From Mycetohabitans endofungorum (GTDB lineage Bacteria; Pseudomonadota; Gammaproteobacteria; Burkholderiales; Burkholderiaceae), in assembly GCF_037477895.1 (NCBI RefSeq), contig NZ_CP132745.1:1-64000 (forward strand): a stretch of 64,000 bases of DNA. Direction: 5' to 3'. A model generated the notes under the pieces. It was given only the letters and a program-made list of their open reading frames with translations, ran no database searches and was not told the origin of the DNA. A program made the translations under genes and the position numbers. Below, piece by piece: positions 49,501-53,403 of the stretch; the first letter of the stretch is position 1, and every line of letters starts with the position of its first letter.

Positions 49501-51273
49501 CCGCCTGCCCTGCTTCAACATGGCGCAGATTTGTCTAGCTTTAGTGCGTCTTTGACGCTGATTCTGGCAGGTGAAGCGCCCAGTGCAACGTTGGTTCGAG
49601 ACTTGGCCGGCCAGGGCACGGTCTTGAATGCCTACGGCCCCACGGAGACAACCGTTTGTGCCACAGCATGGCGTGGTACACGTGACTTCAGCGGTGAAGT
49701 ACCGATTGGCCGGCCGATTGCGAACACAAGGATTTATCTACTGGACGCGCACGGCCAGCCAGTGCCACTGGGTGCGGTCGGTGAGTTGTATATTGGTGGT
49801 GCCGGGGTGGCGCGTGGCTATCTGAACCGCCCAGAGTTGACCGCCGAGCGCTTTGTGCCCGATCCGTTCTCCGATGACGAGAGTGCACGACTGTATAAGA
49901 CTGGTGACTTGGCGCGTTATTTACCGGACGGCAATCTGGAGTATTTGGGTCGCAACGATGAGCAAGTGAAGATTCGCGGCTTTCGGATTGAACCGGGTGA
50001 GATCGAAGCGCGCTTAACGGCGCACCCACAGGTGCGTGATGCGGTGGTGCTGGCAACCGGTGAAGGCCAGAATAAACGTCTGGTCGCGTATGTGGTGGCC
50101 GATCCCGATGATGCGCTGACGAGCACGCTGCGCGCGCAGGTGGCGGCGAGCCTGCCTGAGTATATGGTACCCAGCGCGTTTGTGCGGCTCGATGCGTTTC
50201 CGCTGACACCCAACGGCAAGCTGGATCGGCGTGCACTGCCCGCACCGGATGACGCGGCGCTGGCGCATCAAGCATATGAAGCGCCGCAAGGCGAGCTCGA
50301 GGCGACACTCGCGACGATCTGGGTCGAGCTATTGGGTGTCGAACGTGTGGGCCGGCACGACAGCTTCTTTGCACTCGGAGGCCACTCGCTGCTGGCCATG
50401 CGCCTGATCAGTCGTGTACGTACAGCGTTAGGGATTGACCTTGCTATTCGCACGCTGTTTGAGGCACCCACTCTCGCAGGCTTAGCACGCCATTTAGTTA
50501 AGCATGACAAGATGCAAGGAGACTCGTTTTCCGTTCTGCTTTCTCTTAAGCCCACAGGTAGCCGTCCTGCTCTTTTCTGCATTCATCCCGGATTTGGTTT
50601 GAGCTGGAGCTATATGGGACTGTCCAATTACCTTCCCCCGGATCAGCCCCTTTATGGCTTGCAGGCTCGCGGGTTCGATGGAACAAGCCCGCTTGCGTCT
50701 ACTGTTGACGAGATGGTGTCAGACTATCTTGAACAAGTGCGCCATGTTCAATCCAAAGGGCCTTACTGCTTATTAGGATGGAGTTTTGGTGGCATAGTGG
50801 CGCATAGCATGGCTGTTCGACTCGAACAACAAGGCGAAAAAGTGGCGTTGCTAGCGTTACTGGATAGTACTCCTCTTGTGGGCAGTAACATCCTTGCAGA
50901 GAAAGAAAATCAACTTGACCAGGCGATGGTTAAAAATGTGTTTGCCTACCATTATGGCAATGAATTAGTCTCGGCGATGGATGAGCATTTATTGGAAAAC
51001 ACTGAGGAAATTGCAAGAAATAATGAGCGTATTGTAAGAGATTATTCTCCATCGCAGTATGGCGGTGATGCGCTATTGTTTCGAGCCACGGTAGCAGAGG
51101 CGGGATGTGAACCGCTAGTCACGCCTGATGCGTGGAACCCTTATGTGCGGGGGAATATCGAAATTTTCAATATTAACTGCAGTCATAGCACAATGCTCAA
51201 GCCGGAATCGAAGGCCCTCATCGGTCCTGTTCTAGCCCGCAAGCTAAATGAATTGGAGCATCAACAAGCTTAA
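31480..51273 (+). CDS. Six-module nonribosomal peptide synthetase with thioesterase (NRPS1)
   Basis: 6597 residues. Order: C(140 HHIMMDG)-A(604)-T(S990); C(1179)-A(1655)-T(S2041); dual E/C(2141 and 2260)-A(2724)-T(S3121); C(3310)-A(3786)-T(S4183); E/C(4283 and 4402)-A(4866)-T(S5252); C(5441)-A(5917)-T(S6303)-TE (Ser 6435 in GWSFGG, His 6569). Numbers give the His motif, the YTSGSTG motif and the carrier Ser. It is a complete line making one hexapeptide: X, D-(Tyr/Phe), Thr, D-Thr, (Tyr/Phe), (Tyr/Phe). The first C domain resembles the N-terminal C domain of EntF and may load an acyl starter, giving a lipopeptide. The TE could hydrolyse or cyclise. Start ATG 31480 has GGAG seven bases upstream. 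No tailoring or MbtH gene is visible nearby. Confidence 0.95.
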   Translation: MDASITPVTQPLSSAQTEIWLAQQLHPDSPVYNIAQYTVIEGEIEAAVFEAALRQVIDEADTLRLQFVDSDHGLRQRIGAPVWSMPAVLDLTAQADPEAAAQAWMQADYQQPVNLVQGPLFCYALLKVAPAQWIWYQRYHHIMMDGYGRYLIAQRVAHVYSALCAGTAPAACDFGSSRQLLESDAQYQTSAQREKDEAYWLKHCTNWPEPATLASRSAPALQQRLRQTTYLSTQALGDAASDARRLAQFMMAAMAVYLYRFTGEQDIVLGLPVKARFGADRHIPGMKSNTLPLQLTMRPGMDLSSLMQQAAQEMQSGLRHQRYPSEALRRQLELPPGQRLFGTTVNVMPFDHDLSFGGYSSTNHNLLNGPAEDLMLGVYWTPGSHQLRIDFDVNPACYTAQALGAHQRRFIRFMQVLAADATQPIDSIDLLDADERHRLLVEWNATQRDYPSHLCTHQLFEAQVERTPEAPALVYEDQTFSYAELNAQANRLAHQLIELGVKPDTRVAICVQRSPALIVGLLAILKAGGAYVPLDPAYPSERLAYILADAAPAIVLADAAGRAALDDAALAECTMLNPATLPALPDTNPSVAELTARHLAYVIYTSGSTGTPKGVMVEHRGVVNLALAQIACFGVQPTSRILQFVSFSFDVSASDIFTALGCGASLYLSPERARHDRNGLWNYLIRHQITHAALPPALLQHGEGLPNLHTPLTLILGGEAPSATLVRDLADQGTVFNAYGPTETTVCATAWRGARDFNGEVPIGRPIANTRIYLLDAHGQPVPLGAVGELYIGGAGVARGYLNRPALTAERFVPDPFSAEPDARLYKTGDLARYRPDGNLEFVGRNDEQVKIRGFRIEPGEIAACLTAHPQVRDAVVLATGEGSAKRLVAYVQAEADEPLASTLRAQVAASLPEYMVPSAFVRLDAWPLTPNGKLDRRALPAPDDAALAHQAYEAPQGELEATLAAIWVELLGVEHVGRHDSFFALGGHSLLAVRLMNRVRMLGADVPLTTLFAAPTLAAFAAALDAHWQHGTEMLPEITPVSREGSLPLSFAQQRLWFLAQLDGESDTYHIPLALHVRGPLDRAAWQQALDALLARHEALRSTFVSVEGQPQVQLLPADTGVPLRWHDLRGVPEAQAQLARLSHEAARAPFDLAQGPLIHACGIQLADDEHVVLLTQHHIVSDGWSIGVLVRELSALYAASVGAQADPLPPLVVQYPDYAAWQRRWLTGERLQTQSDYWRATLTDAPVLLELPTDRPRPAQQSFAGAQVPVQIDASTTQALKRLSAEHGTTLFMTVLAAWSAVLARLSDQHDVVIGTPSANRNHRQIEPLIGFFVNTLALRVDLSGEPDTSELLARVRRTTLDAQAHQDLPFEQVVEIVQPPRRLNHTPLFQVMLAWQSNEPGEWRLPGLTVTPAELDYDVAKFDLELNVSEAGDEVIGSLGYATTLFERSTIERHVGYLQTMLRAMVARPQQPVATLQILGPDERQLLLQTWNATQQAYPSHWCVHQLFEAQVERTPEATALVFEDQTFSYAQLNAQANRLAHQLIELGVKPDTRVAICVQRSAALLVGALAILKAGGAYVPLDPSYPGERLAHILADAAPAIVLADAAGRAVLGEAALASCTVLDPAILSALPDTNPSVAELKARHLAYVIYTSGSTGMPKGVMVEHRGVVNLALAQIACFGVQPTSHIVQFASFSFDASASEILMALGSGAALYLPPEAARQDRQALWDYLASHAITHATLPPALLQHGVDSASLGPSLTLILAGEAPSATLVRDLAEQGTVLNAYGPTETTVCATAWRGARDFNGEVPIGRPIANTRIYLLDAHGQPVPLGAVGELYIGGAGVARGYLNRPELTAERFVPDPFSDDAGARLYKTGDVARYLPDGNLEFLGRNDEQVKIRGFRIEPGEIEACLTAHPQVRDAVVLATGEGQNKRLVAYVVADPDDALASTLRAQVAARLPEYMVPSAFVRLDAFPLTPNGKLDRRALPEPDADALAHQAYEAPQGELETTLAAIWAKLLGVERVGRHDSFFALGGHSLLAVQLIERLRRRGLSVSVRLLFEAPTLSALAQTLGQHRDEAVPPNAITPDTSAITPSMLPLIELTQADIDQIVEQMPGGVANIQDIYALSPLQDGLLFHHLLARDGDPYLLIVQLAFDSRERLDQYLHALQQVIDRHDILRTAFVWEGVSMPAQVVWRHARLPVTELTLDAADGPIAEQLARRFDPRHTRLDLTQAPLLHCAIAQDNRGRWLLTQRLHHLIGDHSTLEVMHAEVRAFIDGRGDMLPPAQPFRHLVAQARLGVSQAEHERFFTEQLADIEEPTLPFGLAQVQHDGRDVSESHRMLPPALNDRLRAQARRWGVSLASLCHLAWAQVLARASGQQRVVFGTVLFGRMQAGEGADSAMGLFINTLPLRVDLDGSVRTCMRSTHARLAALLEHEHASLALAQRCSGVLADTPLFSALLNYRHNAIGSNERSGLPGVELLSAQERTNYPLTLSVEDFGQALGLTAQSVPSLESERVCAYMQQALHSLADALEATPDTAVQQLQVLPEAERQLLLNTWNVTQRDYPSHLCIHQLFEAQVERTPEATALVFEDQTFSYAQLNAQANRLAHQLIELGVKPDTRVAICVERSPALVAGLLAILKAGGAYVPLDPSYPSERLVHILADAAPKIVLADAAGRAALGEAVLAECTVLDPATLPALPDTNPSVAALTARHLAYVIYTSGSTGTPKGVMVEHAQVVRLFEATQPWYDFNEHDTWCLFHSFAFDFSVWELWGALRYGGKLVIVPHSIARSADAFYQLICEQGVTVLNQTPSAFKALMASLAHRALSDQLRYVILGGEALEPTLLQAWYATHDERHPQLVNMYGITEATVHVTYRPLRQQDSEQAGSPVGIRIPDLTIYLLDAHGQPVPLGAVGELYIGGAGVARGYLNRPALTAERFVPHPFSDEADVRLYKSGDVARYLPDGNLEYLGRNDEQVKIRGFRIEPGEIAACLTAHPQVRDAVVLATGEGTAKRLVAYVQAEADEQLASTLRAQVAASLPEYMVPSAFVRLDAFPLTPNGKLDRRALPAPDDAALAHQAYEAPQGELETTLAAIWAELLGIERVGRHDSFFALGGHSLLAVRLMNRVRGLGADVPLATLFAAPTLAAFAAALDAHWQHGTEMLPEITPVSREGSLPLSFAQQRLWFLAQLDGESDTYHIPLALHVRGPLDRAAWQQTLDALLARHEALRSTFVSVEGQPQVQLLPADTGVPLRWHDLRGVPHADAELARLRHEAARAPFDLAQGPLIHACGIQVADDEYVMLLVQHHIVSDGWSIGVLARELSALYAASVGAQADPLPPLVVQYPDYAAWQRQWLTGERLQTQSDYWRATLTDAPVLLELPTDRPRPTQQSFAGAQVPVQIDASTTQALKRLSAEHGTTLFMTVLAAWSAVLARLSGQCDVVIGTPSANRHHPQIEPLIGFFVNTLALRVDLSGEPDIAQLLARVRRTTLDAQAHQDLPFEQVVEIVQPPRRLDHTPLFQVMFAWQNNEPGEWRLPGLTVTPAELEYDAVKFDLELNLSEAGEEIIGSLGYATALFERSTIERHVGYLQTMLQTMVARPQQPVATLQILGPDERQLLLQTWNATQQTYPVHRCVHQLFEAQVERTPEATALVFEDQTFSYAQLNAQANRLAHQLIEWGVRPDTRVAICVERSPALVAGLLAILKAGGAYVPLDPSYPSERLVHILADAAPKIVLADAAGRAALGEAVLAECTVLDPATLPALPDTNPSIAALTVRHLAYVIYTSGSTGTPKGVMVEHAQVVRLFEATQPWYGFNEHDTWCLFHSFAFDFSVWELWGALRYGGKLVIVPHSIARSADAFYQLICEQGVTVLNQTPSAFKALMASQAHSALSDQLRYVILGGEALEPTLLQAWYATHDEHHPQLVNMYGITEATVHVTYRPLRQQDSEQVGSPVGTRIPDLKIYLLDAHGQPVPLGAVGELYIGGAGVARGYLNRPALTAERFVPNPFSDEADVRLYKSGDVARYRPDGNLEFLGRNDEQVKIRGFRIEPGEIEACLTAHPQVRDAVVLAIGEGSAKRLVAYVQAEADEPLASTLRAQVAARLPEYMVPSAFVRLDAFPLTPNGKLDRRALPEPDVDALAHQAYEAPQGELETMLASIWAELLGVERVGRHDSFFALGGHSLLAVQLIERLRRQGLSVSVRALFEAPTLSALAQTLGQCRDVVVPPNAITPDTTAITPSMLPLIELTQADIDKIVKQVPQGVANIQDIYVLSPLQDGLLFHHLLARDGDPYLLGLQLAFETRARLDQYLHALQQVIDRHDILRTAFVWEGVSMPAQVVWRHARLPVTELTLDAADGPIAEQLARRFDPRHTRLDLTQAPLLHCAIAQDNEGRWLLMQRLHHLIGDHSTLEVMHAEVRAFIDGRGDMLPPAQPFRHLVAQARLGVSQAEHERFFTEQLADIEEPTLPFGLAQVQHDGRDVSEAHRMLPPALNDRLRAQARRWGVSLASLCHLAWAQVLARASGQPRVVFGTVLFGRMQAGSGADRAMGLFINTLPLRVDLDGSVQATVHATHARLAALLEHEHASLALAQRCSGVPAGTPLFSALLNYRHNAIDSSECSELPGVELLSAQERTNYPVGLSVDDDGQSLGLTAQSVPSLEPERVCAYMQQALHSLADALEAAPDTPVQQLQMLPEAERQLLLNTWNATQRDYPSHLCIHQLFEAQVKRTPEAPALVYEDQTFSYVELNAQSNRLAHQLIELGVKPDACVAICVQRSPALLVGALAILKAGGVYVPLDPRYPSERLMHILADAAPSIVLADAAGRAALGEAVLAECTVLDPATLPALPDTNPSVAALTARHLAYVIYTSGSTGTPKGVMVEHRGVVNLALAQIACFGVQPTSRIAQFASFNFDASASEIFMAFGSGAALYLPPEAARQDRQALWDYLASHAITHATLPPALLQHGADLSSFSASLTLILAGEAPSAMLVRDLAEQGTVLNAYGPTETTVCATAWRGARDFNGEVPIGRPIANTRIYLLDAHGQPVPLGAVGELYIGGAGVARGYLNRPALTAERFVPDPFSDDAGARLYKTGDVARYLPDGNLQFLGRNDDQVKIRGFRIEPGEIEACLTAHPQVRDAVVLATGEGTAKRLVAYVQAEADEHLASTLRAQVAASLPEYMVPSAFVRLDAWPLTPNGKLDRRELPAPDDAALAHQAYEAPQGELEATLAAIWSELLGVERVGRHDSFFALGGHSLLAVRLMNRVRMLGADVPLATLFATPTLAAFAAALDAHWQHGTEMLPEITPVSREGSLPLSFAQQRLWFLAQLDGESDTYHIPLALHVRGPLDRAAWQQALDALLARHEALRSTFVSVEGQPQVQLLPADTGVPLRWHDLRGVPHADAELARLRHEAARAPFDLAQGPLIHACGIQVADDEYVMLLVQHHIVSDGWSIGVLARELSALYAASVGAQADPLPPLVVQYPDYAAWQRQWLTGERLQAQSDYWRATLADAPVLLELPTDRPRPTQQSFAGAQVPVQIDASTTQALKRLSREHGTTLFMTVLAAWSAVLARLSGQCDVVIGTPSAHRHHRQIEPLIGFFVNTLALRVDLSGEPDTAQLLARVRRTTLDAQAHQDLPFEQVVEIVQPPRRLDHTPLFQVMLAWQSNEPGEWRLPGLTAMPAELEYDIAKFDLELDLSEAGDEIIGSLGYATALFDRSTIERHVGYLQTMLQTMVARPQQPVATLQILGPDERQLLLQTWNATQQAYPAHRCVHQLFEAQVERTPEATALVFEDQTFSYAQLNAQANRLAHQLIEWGVRPDTRVAICVERSPALVVGLLAILKAGGAYVPLDPSYPGERLAHILADAAPKIVLADASGRAALGDAALAECTVLDPATVPALPDTNPSVVGLTARHLAYVIYTSGSTGTPKGVMVEHRGVVNLALAQIACFGVQPTSRIVQFASFSFDASASEILMAFGSGAALYLPPEMARQDRQALWDYLASHAITHATLPPALLQHGADLSSFSASLTLILAGEAPSATLVRDLAGQGTVLNAYGPTETTVCATAWRGTRDFSGEVPIGRPIANTRIYLLDAHGQPVPLGAVGELYIGGAGVARGYLNRPELTAERFVPDPFSDDESARLYKTGDLARYLPDGNLEYLGRNDEQVKIRGFRIEPGEIEARLTAHPQVRDAVVLATGEGQNKRLVAYVVADPDDALTSTLRAQVAASLPEYMVPSAFVRLDAFPLTPNGKLDRRALPAPDDAALAHQAYEAPQGELEATLATIWVELLGVERVGRHDSFFALGGHSLLAMRLISRVRTALGIDLAIRTLFEAPTLAGLARHLVKHDKMQGDSFSVLLSLKPTGSRPALFCIHPGFGLSWSYMGLSNYLPPDQPLYGLQARGFDGTSPLASTVDEMVSDYLEQVRHVQSKGPYCLLGWSFGGIVAHSMAVRLEQQGEKVALLALLDSTPLVGSNILAEKENQLDQAMVKNVFAYHYGNELVSAMDEHLLENTEEIARNNERIVRDYSPSQYGGDALLFRATVAEAGCEPLVTPDAWNPYVRGNIEIFNINCSHSTMLKPESKALIGPVLARKLNELEHQQA
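34600..37720 (+). other. NRPS1 module 2: C - A (Tyr/Phe) - T
   Basis: C domain of LCL type (SFAQQRLWFLAQLDG; HHIVSDG at 1179). Pocket D-A-S-T-I-A-A-V-C-K, close to the published Tyr (DASTVAAVCK) and Phe codes. The carrier (S2041) ends in IERLRRRGLSVSV, the type found before epimerising domains. Confidence 0.75.
37780..40960 (+). other. NRPS1 module 3: dual E/C - A (Thr) - T
   Basis: Condensation domain with both HHLLARDGD (2141-2149, fits HH[I/L]X4GD) and HHLIGDH (2260), the hallmarks of dual epimerisation/condensation domains, so residue 2 is D. Pocket D-F-W-N-I-G-M-V-H-K is the standard Thr code. Confidence 0.85.
40980..44130 (+). other. NRPS1 module 4: C - A (Thr) - T
   Basis: LCL-type C domain (HHIVSDG at 3310). 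Pocket again D-F-W-N-I-G-M-V-H-K, hence Thr. Carrier S4183 of the IERLRR type leads to an epimerising domain. Confidence 0.85.
44200..47340 (+). other. NRPS1 module 5: dual E/C - A (Tyr/Phe) - T
   Basis: Dual E/C (HHLLARDGD at 4283, HHLIGDH at 4402) makes residue 4 D-Thr. Pocket D-A-S-T-I-A-A-V-C-K. Carrier S5252, NRV type. Confidence 0.8.
47380..51270 (+). other. NRPS1 module 6: C - A (Tyr/Phe) - T - TE
   Basis: LCL C domain (HHIVSDG at 5441). Pocket D-A-S-T-I-A-A-V-C-K. Carrier S6303 has a different tail (ISRVRTALGIDLAIRTLFEA) suited to the thioesterase. The TE (about residues 6340-6590) has IHPGFG, GWSFGG (S6435) and NCSHSTML (H6569). From about 50400 the base composition falls in GC, so the TE end looks of separate origin. 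Confidence 0.85.
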
Positions 51274-51283
51274 GGACAGACAA

Positions 51284-52165
51284 ATGCGGTACGATAAACT
51301 TTACAGTGCAGAAACGTTCAATAACCTTAAGCGCGAATTTGATCGCGTTAACCGATAATGGTCATGGTTAGCTTGCCCGATAATGACAGTGCAGCACACG
51401 AGCTGAACGATGTGTTGCAATGGTTCGACGCGGACCGCGGCGAATTCGTGTGGCTTGAGCAGCTGATTGCGCAGCACCAGCCGCGTTTTTTGCAAGCAAC
51501 CGGTTCAAACCGGGTGGTGCGCATGCCGATGCCGAAACGACGTTCTCGATGGTCGATCTTCCTGAGACAACGGCGTTGCCTGACGAACACGCCGTACACT
51601 TGCTTGCCGACGTGTTCAGTCGCGTCATGCCGGTCGCATCGCCGACCTTCGTCGGACACATGACCTCATCGCTACCGTCGTTTTTACCGTCGCTCGCGAA
51701 GGTGCTGACCGCGCTAAACCAAAATGTCGTGAAGCTAGAAACCTCTGCTGCGATGACGGCGCTTGAGCGCCAGGTCATCGGGATGCTGCACAAGCTGGTT
51801 TTTGGTCAGGACGATGCATTTTATCGAAGATGGCTGCATAGCGGCGATCATGCGCTCGGTGGATTCTGCTCGGGCGGCACGGTGGCCAATCTCACCGCGC
51901 TATGGGCGAGCCGCAATAATCTACTGCGTCCCCGAGCTGGCTTTGCCGGGGTCAACCGTGTCGGGCTCATGCAGGCGCTTCGCCATTACGGCTACGACGG
52001 GCTCGCTATTCTTGTATCGGAGCGCGGGCACTATTCGTTGCGCAAGGCCGCGGATGTGCTTGAGATCGGTTGCGATTACCTGATCCGAATTCCTGTGGAT
52101 GCAGCGGACCGAATCCGCATTGACGCATTGCGCGCGGTCGTGTGTGACCTGCAGCGCCGCAAAAT
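51284..52165 (+). pseudogene. PLP-dependent decarboxylase (aspartate 1-decarboxylase/PanP-like), broken
   Basis: Starts at ATG 51284 with AAGGAC in front, 10 bases after the NRPS1 stop. The first 24 codons (MRYDKLYSAETFNNLKREF) end in a stop; the frame then shifts and continues with HELNDVLQWFDADRGEFVWL. A second shift near 51530 leads to MVDLPETTALPDEHAVHLLA, TFVGHMTSSLPSFLPSLAKV, SGDHALGGFCSGGTVANLTA and ILVSERGHYSLRKAADVL. Homology stops at about 52165, before the PLP lysine, so the enzyme is dead. The family is group II decarboxylases that act on aspartate or glutamate; it could have fed beta-alanine to CoA or pantetheine synthesis. Confidence 0.8.
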
Positions 52166-52260
52166 TAACACTATGAACTCGTCGTTCGCTACTGTGTCCC
52201 GAAGATCCCGCCTGGGTGACACAGTATCAGAAACACCGCACGTCCTATGGGCAAGTTAAC

Positions 52261-52774
52261 TGAAAAGACATTGCCAAATATATCAGCAAGCATTATTTGA
52301 ACTATTTTTGTTTGATCTAGTAAAGATCATTTTAATAGCCGGGCAGTTATATGTGCCGAAATGAGATTAGGCAGCCGCTCTGCCGTGCGTAACGGTGTGC
52401 CTTGCAGCCCAATTTTAGGACCGGGTGGAACGCTTCAGTTTTTTCATCGTAAGGCATACCCGTCGAGTCTTTCGACAGCCTGCTTGCGAGACGTGACAGG
52501 CAAATGGGTGGCTGGCTTCAGTTTAATGCGCTTACTGTGGGTGCTGCTCGTTCAAGGGCGTGAATCTCTGTCAACGCCAGGGCGGGATACCGACGATGCT
52601 TGTCCATTGGCGGTAGTACGGTCATGCGCGGCGATATCGAAGTTTCAATGGTATCCGCTTAGCCTTACCCTTCTGGTCATGAACGGTGACCTAGACACGC
52701 CATTAAACCATACTTCATCCATCTCGTATGGCGATCATGTGGTCTTTGGTTGCAAATTTTAATGTATTGTTTCA
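52261..52774. other. Unassigned region between decarboxylase wreck and NRPS2 leader
   Basis: AT-rich at 52261-52345 with a short inverted pair GATCTAGTAAAGATC at about 52315. A 133-codon frame at 52361-52762 has no ribosome site and no recognisable family. I see no supported gene. Confidence 0.35.
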
Positions 52775-53403
52775 TTCGTTCAAGATCTGTCGTTTTAAGT
52801 AAAGGTAAGATGCTTGCTTACACTATGTGACGGGCCCCTATAGTTTTTTAGATAGCTGTTAGACGGGGTAATTGGCTGAATTTTTATCGCGGCTCTTGGT
52901 AGCTGGGCACAGTGCTTGCGATATGCGAAGCAGTGAGCGTCGAGCTGATGGGTCAGGGAACAGGTGCGTTGCCGTAGCCGTATGGCTTAATAAAAGTGAT
53001 GTCTGGAGGGAACGGTGAAGAAGTATCCCAGCTCTGAGCCCAATGACGCCGCGCCTGTGCGACGCACTGGCTTGCTCTGTTCTTTTTAACTGTCTTGCTT
53101 GGCCCACTGTAGTGTCAATTCTCGCGCAGCTTCACGCGCGTTATGCCTGGTGTTTCCACTAAAGCTTGACATAAACTGACCGTGGCGCGGTCACTGGTCA
53201 GCCAAGTGATACGAACGGCGCACTGACGCGTGCCGATAAATGACCCTGATCGCCGCAGTAAATGGTTAAGGATTACACGCGACGTGTCATAAAAGCCGGA
53301 GTGGTTCCTGAAGAACAACGAGAGATTCTGAGTGCGGCATTGATATTAATTAGTAAATCTATTAATTAACAGGCTGCTTGGTCGCCTGAGTTGGAGCTTT
53401 GTT
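52775..53403 (+). promoter_or_regulatory. NRPS2 leader region, homologous to the NRPS1 leader
   Basis: Diverged copy of 30835-31479 with the same order of conserved blocks, ending in GGAG and the ATG at 53404 with identical spacing. The 50 bases before the start are AT-rich in both copies, and the differences are concentrated in the AT-rich stretch just upstream of the start. Confidence 0.7.

Noticed and set aside
52361..52762. A 133-codon plus-strand gene between the decarboxylase wreck and NRPS2
   Set aside because: No ribosome site and no recognisable domain; composition does not stand out.
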